Shown here: positions 16,406 to 25,245 of the stretch, piece by piece
How positions within the stretch are numbered: position 1 is the stretch's first letter
Layout of the letters: each line of letters starts with the position of its first letter
From: Heliomarina baculiformis
GTDB taxonomy: Bacteria > Pseudomonadota > Alphaproteobacteria > Rhodobacterales > Rhodobacteraceae
Reading direction: 5' to 3'
Assembly (NCBI RefSeq): GCF_019966545.1
Contig: NZ_JAIMIC010000011.1
Location: forward strand, 47,946-111,945
Length of the DNA: 64,000 nt
Notes under the pieces: model-generated
Databases searched by the model: none
The model's input: the letters and a program-made list of their open reading frames with translations, nothing else
Told to the model about the DNA's origin: nothing
Program-made: the position numbers and the translations under genes

Positions 16406-18499
16406 TTAGCTGCCAATCGTCGCAACGGTGCGCATATGCGCCTTTCGATGCACTTCGTTATGCGAGATCACCTGGGTGTTGGGGCTTACTCGCTCGAGCA
16501 TGGAACGCACGAAACTCCGCGCCTCGGGTGCCACCATCAAGGCAGGCCATTCGTCCCTTGCCGCGCATTTCTGGATCTGCTGACGTGCCGCGAGCACGAA
16601 TTCCTGAACCCGTTGGGGCGACATCAGGAAATTACGCTCATCACCGGATATGCGAACGGCTTCGGCGAATTCCTTTTCCCAAGACCCGCTGAGCGTGAAG
16701 ACCGGGATAAAACCGCTTTCGTCGGTCAGGGCGCGGCAGATCTGATTGGCCAGACGTTTACGTACGTGTTCGGTGATAGTGACGACGTTATTGGTGGAAT
16801 GTCCGACCTCTGCCATGGCCTCGGCAATCAAGGGCAGATTTCGGATCGAAACCCGCTCGGACAACAGCGTCTGCAACACCTGCTGCAGGGTGATCACCGG
16901 CGTTTTTCCGGAAACTTCATTGATCAATTTCTGATACTCGCGATCAAGACCGTTCACCAGTTCCTGCGTCGCCGAATAGGTCAGCAGCTCGGGCATGTGC
17001 TCCTTGATGACCTCTGTCAGGTGAGTCGTAATCACACTCTCCGGATCGACGACAGTATAGCCCTGCTTTTCGGCGTCGGCCGCGTTGGCGTGATCGATCC
17101 AGACCGCATCCAGCCCGAACGTCGGATCCTTGACCTTTTCGCCGGGAATCTGGATCGGCGCTTCGGCGGGATTGATGACCATCATGAGCGTTGGCCTCAC
17201 CTCGCCCCGGGCCACTTCAACACCTTGAATCGACACCGTGTAGACCATCGCCGGAAGGTTCGCGTCGTCCTTGATACGAACAGATGGCAGGATGAACCCG
17301 TATTCTCGGCTGAAAAGTCCGCGCAAGCTACGGATTTTGCCGGGCAGTACTGCATCGGACCCGACGGTCAATGGCACCAGCGAATTGCCGAGTTCGAGCC
17401 TAAGATCATCAAGCTTCATATTGGCACGCATGTCTTCTTCGGGATTCGTTGCGCCTGCCCGCTCACTCGCAGCCTGGGCGCGCCGTTCCTCTTCTTTCTC
17501 GCGAATGACACGCTTATGCATGGCATACCCGAGCGAAACCATTACGATGGCGAGAATGAAAAAGATCGGCATCGGAAAGCCCGGTAACAGTCCGATTGCC
17601 ATCAAAAGACCGGCGGCCATGAAGAGGGCCTTGGGAAACTTGGAAAGCTGACCTAACACCGCTTCGTTCGCGGCACCTTCAGTACCGCCCTTGGTCACGA
17701 TCAGGCCCGCTGCCATGGACACGATCAGCGCGGGCACCTGCGATACCAGACCGTCGCCGATGGTAAGCGTGGTGTAGGAATTTGCTGCGGCCGACAGTGA
17801 CAGGCCGTGCTGTGTCACCCCGACGAGGATACCGCCGATGACGTTGACAAGCGTGATGATGATCCCGGCAACCGCGTCACCACGGACGAATTTCGACGCA
17901 CCATCCATCGCGCCGAAAAATCCCATCTCGTCTTCAAGCTCTTTGCGACGCGCCCTTGCAGTCGCTTCGTCGATCAGGCCCGATCCAAGGTCGGCATCGA
18001 TTGCCATCTGTTTGCCCGGCAATGCATCGAGCGAGAAACGGGCCGCGACCTCGGCAATACGGGTCGAACCTTTTGTAATCACGACAAAATTGATCACAAC
18101 GAGGATCGCAAAGATCACAATGCCGATGATGAAATTCCCAGCTACAATAAAGCGCGAAAACCCTTCGATCACACCGCCGGCAGCCCCTGCCCCGGTGTGG
18201 CCTTCGGAGAGAATGAGCCGGGTTGAAGCCACGTTGAGCGAAAGGCGTAGAAGGGTGACCACCAGCAGCAGAGTCGGGAAGGAGTTGAATTCAAGCGGTT
18301 TGGGAATCCACAGCGCGACCATGAGGATCAGAACCGACACCGAAAGTGAAATCGCCAGTCCGAGGTCCAGTATCACTGCCGGCAGCGGCACAAAGAGCAC
18401 AGCAAGAACAAGGGTCACGCCAATAGCAAAACCCACGTCGCGCCCGGCAAAGCCGCGCGCGAAACTGGTCATGAATCCACCCTGATCCGTTGCTGCCAT
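16406..18499 (-). CDS. flhA: Flagellar export protein FlhA
   Basis: 697 residues from ATG 18499. N-terminal half with about eight membrane helices and the FHIPEP region ('NPLEFNSFPTLLLVVTLLRLSLN' in variant form, here KPLEFNSFP...), C-terminal cytoplasmic domain that docks chaperone-substrate complexes ('VWIDHANAADAEKQGYTVVD'). FlhA is the main proton-driven export component. Its ATG overlaps the stop of the transglycosylase gene (ATGA). Confidence 0.97.
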   Translation of the reverse strand: MAATDQGGFMTSFARGFAGRDVGFAIGVTLVLAVLFVPLPAVILDLGLAISLSVSVLILMVALWIPKPLEFNSFPTLLLVVTLLRLSLNVASTRLILSEGHTGAGAAGGVIEGFSRFIVAGNFIIGIVIFAILVVINFVVITKGSTRIAEVAARFSLDALPGKQMAIDADLGSGLIDEATARARRKELEDEMGFFGAMDGASKFVRGDAVAGIIITLVNVIGGILVGVTQHGLSLSAAANSYTTLTIGDGLVSQVPALIVSMAAGLIVTKGGTEGAANEAVLGQLSKFPKALFMAAGLLMAIGLLPGFPMPIFFILAIVMVSLGYAMHKRVIREKEEERRAQAASERAGATNPEEDMRANMKLDDLRLELGNSLVPLTVGSDAVLPGKIRSLRGLFSREYGFILPSVRIKDDANLPAMVYTVSIQGVEVARGEVRPTLMMVINPAEAPIQIPGEKVKDPTFGLDAVWIDHANAADAEKQGYTVVDPESVITTHLTEVIKEHMPELLTYSATQELVNGLDREYQKLINEVSGKTPVITLQQVLQTLLSERVSIRNLPLIAEAMAEVGHSTNNVVTITEHVRKRLANQICRALTDESGFIPVFTLSGSWEKEFAEAVRISGDERNFLMSPQRVQEFVLAARQQIQKCAARDEWPALMVAPEARSFVRSMLERVSPNTQVISHNEVHRKAHMRTVATIGS

Positions 18500-19281
18500 C
18501 AATCCGGCCCTTGTAGAAACTGCGGCAACAATGGCTGCATATCATGCTGCGAATAGATGCTGCGTGCGCCGTTTTCGCCTTGCTGGCTGCGGCTCAACCC
18601 CGATGACCAGACCATGCCTGTCTGCAGCTCCGGCCTTTCCAATTGTTGTTCGCCGCGAGGACGCGCCTGCCCTGCTAGAACGCGAAACTCTTCAAGCCGG
18701 CCATTGGCCACCATTACGTTTTGACGCAACGAGGACAGATAGACCTCGCGACGCTCAGGCGTGAAGGAATGGTAAGAGCCCGCGGCGATCTCCCAGTCGC
18801 CCGTCTTGCGGTAGAGGGATTTCAGGAATCGCGCCGCATAGTCGACATTCACCGCCGGATCGAAGCCTTCGAGCACATGGCTGAAAGCATCGGGGTGCCA
18901 GTGTAGATTGACCTGAAGACAACCGACATCGATGGACTGAACCCCCTCGGCGCGACGCTGTTGCACCCAGTCGTTGGCTGCCTCGCGGCTGGCAAAAATC
19001 CGGCCTTCACCTTCGGCGTTCACCGACCATGGCCATACTGTCAGGCTGCCTTCGCGCCTGATCCCGGCTTCCTGCAACCCGATCCCCAGCAATATGTTGC
19101 TGGGGATTCCATAGCGCAGCTGAGCCTTAAGGATTTCGCGCACACAGACCGCATCGTCATCAATGGCCATGCCAGCATAACCCGCCCGTTCACTCGGCGT
19201 GTAGAATCCCTGCCAGCCTGTTGCCGCAACGGGGACCGCCAGCATCAACAGGATCAAAATGATGGCAGCCGCCCGGATCAT
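18499..19281 (-). CDS. Flagellar lytic transglycosylase (SltF-like)
   Basis: 260 residues: signal peptide (about 1-20), transglycosylase SLT domain with the catalytic Glu in 'GIGLQEAGIRREG' and the motif 'DVGCLQVNLHWHPDAF', then a Gln/Arg-rich tail. It would open the peptidoglycan for the rod, replacing the muramidase domain that FlgJ lacks here. Dedicated flagellar transglycosylases of this kind are known from Rhodobacter (SltF). Overlaps flhA and fliQ by 4 bp on each side. Confidence 0.85.
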   Translation of the reverse strand: MIRAAAIILILLMLAVPVAATGWQGFYTPSERAGYAGMAIDDDAVCVREILKAQLRYGIPSNILLGIGLQEAGIRREGSLTVWPWSVNAEGEGRIFASREAANDWVQQRRAEGVQSIDVGCLQVNLHWHPDAFSHVLEGFDPAVNVDYAARFLKSLYRKTGDWEIAAGSYHSFTPERREVYLSSLRQNVMVANGRLEEFRVLAGQARPRGEQQLERPELQTGMVWSSGLSRSQQGENGARSIYSQHDMQPLLPQFLQGPD

Positions 19282-19547
19282 ACCGTCCCCGAAACCATCA
19301 TATCGAAAATCCTGTCCGACAGGCGTTGAAGCACGGCAAAAGCGAGCGGTGTAGCAACCAGCAGCCCCAGAAAGATCGCGACGATCTTTGGCACGAAGGT
19401 CAGTGTCATTTCCTGGATCTGTGTAAGCGCCTGGAAAAAGGCGATGACCAGCCCGACCGCAAGCGCAAGCGCCATGATTGGCCCCGAAGCATAAAGCACT
19501 GTCAGAAACGTCTGTGATAAGATCGTATAGGTGTCAGCTTCGTTCAT
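19278..19547 (-). CDS. fliQ: Flagellar export gate protein FliQ
   Basis: 89 residues, two membrane helices with 'MALALAVGLVIAFFQALTQIQEMTLTF' in parts, the FliQ hallmark, and 'FVPKIVAI'. Part of the FliPQR gate. Separated from fliE by 18 bp. Confidence 0.96.
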   Translation of the reverse strand: MNEADTYTILSQTFLTVLYASGPIMALALAVGLVIAFFQALTQIQEMTLTFVPKIVAIFLGLLVATPLAFAVLQRLSDRIFDMMVSGTV

Positions 19548-19565
19548 TGCCCAGGATCCTCCGGA

Positions 19566-19880
19566 TCAGATCGGCATCCGCAGAACTTCCTGATAGGCTG
19601 CGACCAGTTTGTCGCGCATCGAAACCGCGATCTTCACCGTCGATTCCATCGCGATTGTCGCCTCAACCACCTGCTGGGTGCTTGCCTCGCCAGCCAGACC
19701 GGAACGAACGACCATGTCGGATTCGCGCACCGTCTGGGCCGCGTCCCCGGCGGCCTTTTCAACCATTTGAGTAAAGCTCGTCGCCTCTGTGGCTTCCGAC
19801 TTTTCCGCAACCATCGATTTCGAAGCGCCATAGGCGCCCCGAACCGAGGCGCTGGATATGACTGAAATACCTTCGGCCAT
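19566..19880 (-). CDS. fliE: Flagellar hook-basal body protein FliE
   Basis: 104 residues ending in the conserved FliE tail ('IAMESTVKIAVSMRDKLVAAYQEVLRMPI' in parts). FliE links MS-ring and proximal rod. Fifteen bp after flgC in the same transcript. Confidence 0.94.
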   Translation of the reverse strand: MAEGISVISSASVRGAYGASKSMVAEKSEATEATSFTQMVEKAAGDAAQTVRESDMVVRSGLAGEASTQQVVEATIAMESTVKIAVSMRDKLVAAYQEVLRMPI

Positions 19881-19894
19881 TTTCGTTCCCTAAA

Positions 19895-20305
19895 TTACTT
19901 CAATAAATCAATCATTTGACTACGCATACGACGCCCAGCCTCGAACAGGTTCATGTTCGCTTCGTAGCTGCGGGAAGCCTCACGCATGTTGGCCATCTCA
20001 AGAATTGGGCTGACATTTGAAACCTTGACATAACCATCCTCATTCGCCGCCGGGTGGGACGGGTCGTGCCGCAGCGTGAACGGCCGTTCGTCGCGCCCAA
20101 CGTCAGCCACGCGAACCGAAGTCATACCCGTCTCTCTGTCGATGAACTCCTCGAAGGATATCGTCTTGCGGCGATAAGGATCGGCCTCGGGCGTATTCCC
20201 GGTGGAATCCGCATTTGCCACGTTCTCTGCAACGATCTGAAGTCGCGCGCTCTGTACATGCATGCCGCTGGCGGCAATTCTTGCTATCGTCTGAAGCGGA
20301 TCCAT
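19895..20305 (-). CDS. flgC: Flagellar proximal rod protein FlgC
   Basis: 136 residues with the rod-protein N-terminal motif (SGMHVQSARLQIVAENVANAD) and the FlgC C-terminus 'ANMREASRSYEANMNLFEAGRRM'. Forms the proximal rod with FlgB and FlgF. Follows flgB by 13 bp. Confidence 0.96.
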   Translation of the reverse strand: MDPLQTIARIAASGMHVQSARLQIVAENVANADSTGNTPEADPYRRKTISFEEFIDRETGMTSVRVADVGRDERPFTLRHDPSHPAANEDGYVKVSNVSPILEMANMREASRSYEANMNLFEAGRRMRSQMIDLLK

Positions 20306-20318
20306 TCCCTACCCTTGC

Positions 20319-20720
20319 TTATCGCATGCCCGTCACGGACAGGGTGAGCATCTCATACCCTTTCCGATACAGGGTTGCCGCCAACCGATAGCTTTCAGCC
20401 ACTTCGGTTGCCTTGATTGTCTGCTGCTCCAGCACAACGCTGTTGCCATCCGGGCTGTTCGACCACGCTTCGGGGTCTTCCTCGACCCGAACCCCATCCA
20501 CACCAGTTCCCGTACCAGCAATATGTCCGGGCGCCGTCACCGTCACCTGCCCGGCGGAGACCGTCTTGCTGAGTACATCCTCAAAGGAATTCACCTCACG
20601 CGCCTTGAAGCCCGGCGTGTCAGCATTGGCAACGTTCTCGGCCAGAACTTTCTGCCGCGCGCCAAGCCATTCCATCCGCTGCGATGCAAGGCCAAAATAT
20701 GAAATAGATTCCAGCTTCAA
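20319..20720 (-). CDS. flgB: Flagellar proximal rod protein FlgB
   Basis: 133 residues: 'RMEWLGARQKVLAENVANADTPGFKAREV' region in parts and the FlgB C-terminal helix ('EVAESYRLAATLYRKGYEML'). The reading frame starts at a TTG (20720) preceded by GGAAAGAG. First gene of the long minus-strand operon flgB-flgC-fliE-fliQ-LTG-flhA-fliR-flhB; divergent from fliI. Confidence 0.93.
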   Translation of the reverse strand: MKLESISYFGLASQRMEWLGARQKVLAENVANADTPGFKAREVNSFEDVLSKTVSAGQVTVTAPGHIAGTGTGVDGVRVEEDPEAWSNSPDGNSVVLEQQTIKATEVAESYRLAATLYRKGYEMLTLSVTGMR

Positions 20721-20785
20721 GGGCTCTTTCCTTTTGGTCGCCTAAGAAGTACCATGTATTAAATCTGAATTCCAGTGGTTTATAC

Positions 20786-22144
20786 ATGACAACTGCATTC
20801 TCTGAACTATCTACTCTTGCCAGAACGCTAGAAAACTCAAGAATAGTCGGGCAAGTCGCTTCTGTCACCGGCTTGAACCTTACCGTTACCGGAATCGAAC
20901 GGGCGATGGGCATCGGGCAGCGCTGCATAGTTCATGGGCATCGCGGGCCAGTCATGGGCGAAGTTGTCGGTATCGATCGCAATGGCACACATGTGCTTCC
21001 CTTTGGCACCTGGGCCGGGGTCGCCGTCGCGGACAAAGTCGTGCTCTGCGCCGATGCCAATATCGTCAGGCCGGACATTTCTTGGAAAGGACGGGTGGTC
21101 AACGCACTCGGAGCCCCGATCGATGGAAAGGGCGCTCTGCACGAAGGCAACGATCCCCGCTATGTGAAATCTCCCCCTCCCCCGGCCTTTGAACGACGCC
21201 GCACGGGCGAGCGTCTGGATACCGGTATCAAGATATTCGACGTCTTCACGCCGCTCTGCCGAGGGCAGCGGATGGGCGTGTTTGCCGGGTCCGGCGTCGG
21301 TAAGTCCACCTTGATGGCTATGATGGCCAGACGGGCACAGGCGGATGTGATTGTGGTCGGTCTTGTCGGCGAACGGGGGCGGGAAGTTCAGGACTTTATT
21401 CAGGATGACCTCGGTCCCGAAGGCATGGCCCGATCGGTTATCGTGGTCTCGACCGGGGACGAGCCCCCGCTGATGCGTCGGCAGGCAGCCTGGACCGCGA
21501 CAACCATTGCCGAATATTTTCGTGATCAAGGGCTGCAGGTGCTCTTGCTGCTCGACAGTGTGACCCGTTTTGCAACCGCGCAGCGCGAAATCGGTCTTTC
21601 AGGAGGCGAACCGCCCACCTCCAAAGGTTACCCGCCCACCGTTTTCTCTGAATTACCGCAGCTGATGGAGCGAGCCGGTCCGGGCATCGGAACAAGCGGT
21701 GACATTACCGCCATCTATACGGTGCTGGTCGACGGCGGAGAGATGAACGAACCGGTTGCTGATACAGTCCGAGGCATTCTGGACGGCCACGTCGTGCTTG
21801 ATCGCCAAATCGCGGAGCGCGGCCGGTTCCCGGCGGTCAATCTCTACAAGAGCGTTTCGCGGATGCTGCCAGATTGTCATAGCGAGGCGGAATACGCAGT
21901 CCTGCAGGCGGCGCGACGTACCTTGGCACGGTATGCCGATATGGAAGAACTCATCCGCATCGGAGCCTATCGTCAGGGCACCGATCGCGAGGTCGATGCC
22001 GCGATCCGCTTTTTCGCCCCTGCTGAAGAGTTCCTGAATCAACGCAAATCTGAATCGATGACGGCAGACGAAACATTCGCACACATCTACGAACTGCTGA
22101 GTGACGCGGGTGTCGAAGTGGCTCTTCCCAAGAGCGACGCCTGA
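20786..22144 (+). CDS. fliI: Flagellum-specific ATPase FliI
   Basis: 452 residues, F1-beta-like ATPase of the export apparatus. Walker A 'GSGVGKST' near residue 168, 'GLVGERGREVQDFI', and Walker B 'VLLLLDSVTRFATAQREIGL' in parts. Length and motifs are complete. It is expressed alone, divergent from flgB with a 65-bp spacer. Its TGA (22142-22144) abuts the stop of the replication gene with no intervening base. Confidence 0.97.
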   Translation: MTTAFSELSTLARTLENSRIVGQVASVTGLNLTVTGIERAMGIGQRCIVHGHRGPVMGEVVGIDRNGTHVLPFGTWAGVAVADKVVLCADANIVRPDISWKGRVVNALGAPIDGKGALHEGNDPRYVKSPPPPAFERRRTGERLDTGIKIFDVFTPLCRGQRMGVFAGSGVGKSTLMAMMARRAQADVIVVGLVGERGREVQDFIQDDLGPEGMARSVIVVSTGDEPPLMRRQAAWTATTIAEYFRDQGLQVLLLLDSVTRFATAQREIGLSGGEPPTSKGYPPTVFSELPQLMERAGPGIGTSGDITAIYTVLVDGGEMNEPVADTVRGILDGHVVLDRQIAERGRFPAVNLYKSVSRMLPDCHSEAEYAVLQAARRTLARYADMEELIRIGAYRQGTDREVDAAIRFFAPAEEFLNQRKSESMTADETFAHIYELLSDAGVEVALPKSDA

Positions 22145-23326
22145 TTATTCTGACGACGGCAAACCGTCGAAGATACCCGGGGACATTTCTTCCCAGAACA
22201 AGGCGATACGCGTAGCGTTCAGCGGCGACATCCACCCATGATTCTCGAAATCCTGCCGCGCGGCTGAATCCTGGACCTGGCTTAGAAAGAGTCGCTTGTC
22301 CGCGTCTCTCTGCGTCGGTGTCCGTTTCCTGATCGCATCCTGAACCCGACGCAGACGTTCCCCACGCTCACTCGGCTGCGGTTTAGCCGCAGGTTCCCCT
22401 CCAAATTCATTGCTCAATGCAGCGCTGAGGTAGCCGACCTTGCTTTTGACGTTTCGACGCGACTCCACATAGTCCAACCGCGCTGAAACTTCGTCTTCCC
22501 CATGAGCGTTCAACCATTGTCTTGCCAGTCGATCGCTTACACCAAGCTCGCGCAGTCGCGAATAGACAGCACCGTGCCGAACCGCTTCACCATCATCGAT
22601 GTCGAGAATAGCGAGTTGAGGGTTTTCCTTGATCCGAAACCTGATTTCGGTGACCACCCTGCCCTGTTTGCGTGTTTCGGGCGTGATCAGGATATTGCTG
22701 GTCTTGTTCACTTCTGAAACGGCCGGTTTGATGACCTTGGCGTTCAGATGCTTGAAGCTTTCATAATAACTTGATCCGTCGAGACCCATGAGCCGGCGGA
22801 ACAGATCAAGCGGCCACCATCCCGTCGATCCTGTCCTGACAAAACGATAGCAGTTCTCGTAAAGAGCCAGTGCATGGCCGGATGTGAAACGGCGCTGGAT
22901 GTTAAGGTTGATCAGGGCAAAGACCTTGGGGTCGTTCAGCTTTTCGGCAAGCGCGGGTGAATAGGCATATTCGCAGATACCTCCCTTGAGCTTGGCATAG
23001 CTCAGGAGACTGGAGATGCCCCACTCCTGTTCGCCGTCGGCATCGAGCATATCCCATTCCGCAACAGTCTCTGCCAGACCCTTAAGAGACTGTTTTAGGG
23101 TATCCATATCGTTGGAATTATAGCCGATCATCAAACATAGAGTTCGCGCGTCTATCTGGTGTTTGCTACGTGTTACCAAGGTATCGTAGGCATTAAGCAG
23201 CAAGACGTTCGAGAGTTTTCTTTGAAGAAGCGTCAACTTCCCCGACACGTGGATAGCGGCGACGTGTTTCTTCACTGCACCACGGCGCAATGCGCCGCTT
23301 AGCTTGTCCCGAGGTATGTCGTCCAT
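22145..23326 (-). CDS. Plasmid replication initiator (Rep_3 / RepB-type winged-helix protein)
   Basis: 393 residues. The N-terminal part has the tandem winged-helix initiator pattern (KKHVAAIHVSGKLTLLQRKL then 'SNVLLLNAYDTL', later 'ALYENCYRFVRTGSTGWWPL' and 'YESFKHLNAKVIKPAVSEVNK'), the C-terminal third is basic and variable. Such initiators bind iterons and melt the origin. Iterons lie directly upstream, and parAB is divergent across the origin, the usual arrangement for non-RepABC Rhodobacterales plasmids. I assign Rep_3/RepB-type from recalled family sequence; a DnaA-like class assignment cannot be excluded without a search. Confidence 0.8.
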   Translation of the reverse strand: MDDIPRDKLSGALRRGAVKKHVAAIHVSGKLTLLQRKLSNVLLLNAYDTLVTRSKHQIDARTLCLMIGYNSNDMDTLKQSLKGLAETVAEWDMLDADGEQEWGISSLLSYAKLKGGICEYAYSPALAEKLNDPKVFALINLNIQRRFTSGHALALYENCYRFVRTGSTGWWPLDLFRRLMGLDGSSYYESFKHLNAKVIKPAVSEVNKTSNILITPETRKQGRVVTEIRFRIKENPQLAILDIDDGEAVRHGAVYSRLRELGVSDRLARQWLNAHGEDEVSARLDYVESRRNVKSKVGYLSAALSNEFGGEPAAKPQPSERGERLRRVQDAIRKRTPTQRDADKRLFLSQVQDSAARQDFENHGWMSPLNATRIALFWEEMSPGIFDGLPSSE

Positions 23327-23369
23327 GTTCCTGCTCGCTCTTGGCTTTTCTGCGAAGTATGGCCGATTA

Positions 23370-23646
23370 GGTACCCTATAGCAACTGACATATGGGTCCT
23401 TCTACGCCGAATTCCCAATCCCGGGAATGGGTACCTTAACGGTCTAATCACCTGCGAACGGGGAGCCTAAGGTACCCTGATGCGGTATCAACCGAAGCGA
23501 AAACCACGCGATCCTTTGAAATTCACCGCAAAATAGACTCTTACCGCTTGCGGAGACCCTTAATACCGCGAATCGCCACCTTTCCGCCCGCAACCGGGTA
23601 CCTTACATCCTGTTGACGGGTACCCTTGCACCTGTATCTAGGTACC
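23370..23646. repeat. Iterons with GGTACC core
   Basis: GGTACC occurs at 23370, 23430, 23471, 23597, 23619 and 23641. The last three are spaced exactly 22 bp apart, two helical turns, as expected for initiator binding sites; spacings of the others are 60, 41 and 126 bp. The core is usually followed by CTTA/CCTA/CCTT. This is the signature of an iteron-regulated origin read by the adjacent Rep protein. Confidence 0.75.
23414..23431. promoter_or_regulatory. 18-bp near-perfect palindrome in the origin region
   Basis: CCCAATCCC / GGGAATGGG is an inverted repeat with one mismatched pair; it overlaps the second iteron core by two bases. Candidates are the parS site bound by the adjacent ParB or the rep autoregulatory operator. 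Confidence 0.5.
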
Positions 23647-23855
23647 GAAAGTCGGTTAAGCTATTGTGAAGAAAAGGATTATTAGAAGTAAAGAATCTAA
23701 ACTACTCAAAGACTCTACAAACTTGTTGATGCCTTCTCTCAATGAAATGAGCTGAAACAGGGCCTGAATCGTCGGAAAGGATTCACATAGAGCTGTTGAT
23801 GTGCGATAGATTTTGGCAAAACCCAAATAATAACGAACATCCTCAAGGATACGAC

Positions 23856-25241
23856 ATGTCTGCAGGCAAAGACGATATACCGCCTTATTTCAACATTGAT
23901 CCGGCCAAGGCAGCGCAGCGTTTGTCACAGCCTATCGATACAGCACGATTCGCCAAGGCTGCCGCTTTTGCATCGAAGGGTAGGCAGGATCTTGCAGAGC
24001 GTGGATACGCTCCTGACGGACGCAAGAGGCTACGCCGATTTTCCACATGGGAAGTTTGCCGGTATCTGATACCGGTTGCGCCCGGTCATTTCAGACGGGT
24101 TTTAAGAAGCCACCCGGATTTGCCGCAAGGCACAGGTGAAGGCAATTCCAAGTGGTTCACCCTGGAAGAAGTACTTGCGTTGCGAGACCATTTTGCGGCC
24201 GAGGGCGCGGCGGGCCGGGAGTATCGACCATGGCGCCCTGAGGGCCTGCCCGCCAAAACGATTGCGGTGGCGAATTTCAAAGGCGGTGTTGGCAAGACAT
24301 CTACCGCGGCTCACCTGGCAATGTCCGCTGCTTTGGACGGGTACAAGGTTCTTGTCATAGATCTTGACAGTCAGGGCAGCATGACCTCGATCATGGGCGG
24401 TGTTGTGCCCGATGAATGGTCGACTGCTTTTCCGCTTTTAGCCAAGGACTACGCACTCTCCGTACAGGATGAAAATCGTGTTCGGGAAGCCGCGGGTAAA
24501 GCCCCCCTGCCCTTCGACGAAACACTGTCGGAGGCGCTGAATGTGTCTGCGCGCGATGTGATTCAACCGACTCACTGGCCGAACATCGATCTGATGGGGT
24601 CGCAGCTCAATCTCTACTGGGCCGAGTTTCAGGTTCCCGTCTGGAGAATGGGTCTTCGCAACTGGCCGCTATGGGATGCGTTGAACAACGCCTTAACAAG
24701 AGAGGCGATCGTTGATGAATACGATATCATCATTTTGGATACGCCGCCGGCCCTCGGCTACCTGACGATCAATGCACTGGCTGCTGCCGATATCCTTTTG
24801 GTACCACTTGGTGCGTCTTTTCTGGAATTCGACTCAACGGGTCGCTTTTTTGATATGCTCTATTCCACCTTTGCGAGCGTGGAGGATGGCGAGAATGCCG
24901 CCCGCCGGAGGGATGGCTTGCCGGAAATGAAATTCGAATGGGACGCTGTGAGAGCTTTGATAACCCGGTTCGACGCAGGCCAGCAGACGGATCTGGCGAA
25001 TGTCATCCAAGCTTATTTCGGGGATTTTATGACCACTTACCGTCAGGAGATGACAGCGATGGTCGGGCAAGCTGGCGAGCAGGTCAATGGTATCTACGAG
25101 GCTGATTACCGGGAGTTCAATCGCGATACTTATGTTCGTGGTCGCGAGACCTTCGATCAGACATGGGCGGAGATAAAGGAACTCGTTCTGGGGACGTGGT
25201 GGCGGGACCAGCAGATGGCAAACGCAGAGAAGGAGGAGTAA
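23856..25241 (+). CDS. parA: Plasmid partition ATPase ParA
   Basis: 461 residues from ATG 23856, which has AGGA seven bases upstream; an in-frame ATG at 23799 would add 19 residues. N-terminal DNA-binding region (about 50-115, with 'RRFSTWEVCRYL') precedes the deviant Walker A 'KGGVGKTS' (about residue 142), 'VIDLDSQGSMTS' and 'DIIILDTPPALGYLTINALAAAD' split across residues 290-315. This is the plasmid (type Ia, RepA-like) ParA with autorepressor N-terminus. parB follows after 4 bp. Confidence 0.93.
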   Translation: MSAGKDDIPPYFNIDPAKAAQRLSQPIDTARFAKAAAFASKGRQDLAERGYAPDGRKRLRRFSTWEVCRYLIPVAPGHFRRVLRSHPDLPQGTGEGNSKWFTLEEVLALRDHFAAEGAAGREYRPWRPEGLPAKTIAVANFKGGVGKTSTAAHLAMSAALDGYKVLVIDLDSQGSMTSIMGGVVPDEWSTAFPLLAKDYALSVQDENRVREAAGKAPLPFDETLSEALNVSARDVIQPTHWPNIDLMGSQLNLYWAEFQVPVWRMGLRNWPLWDALNNALTREAIVDEYDIIILDTPPALGYLTINALAAADILLVPLGASFLEFDSTGRFFDMLYSTFASVEDGENAARRRDGLPEMKFEWDAVRALITRFDAGQQTDLANVIQAYFGDFMTTYRQEMTAMVGQAGEQVNGIYEADYREFNRDTYVRGRETFDQTWAEIKELVLGTWWRDQQMANAEKEE

Positions 25242-25245
25242 GGCA

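Larger units (their letters stand above)
23327..23855. other. Putative replication origin (iterons, palindrome, AT-rich stretch)
   Basis: 529-bp spacer between divergent rep and parA. It contains six GGTACC-centred repeats (23370-23646), an 18-bp near-palindrome at 23414-23431, and after the last iteron an A-rich stretch (about 23660-23730) that could be the unwinding element. An in-frame upstream extension of parA begins at 23796, so the coding boundary is not certain. No DnaA box matching the consensus was noticed here. Confidence 0.7.

Noticed and set aside
16118..17587. 489-codon plus-strand open frame over fliR and flhA
   Set aside because: Antisense shadow of FliR/FlhA coding sequence; composition biased and no recognisable family.
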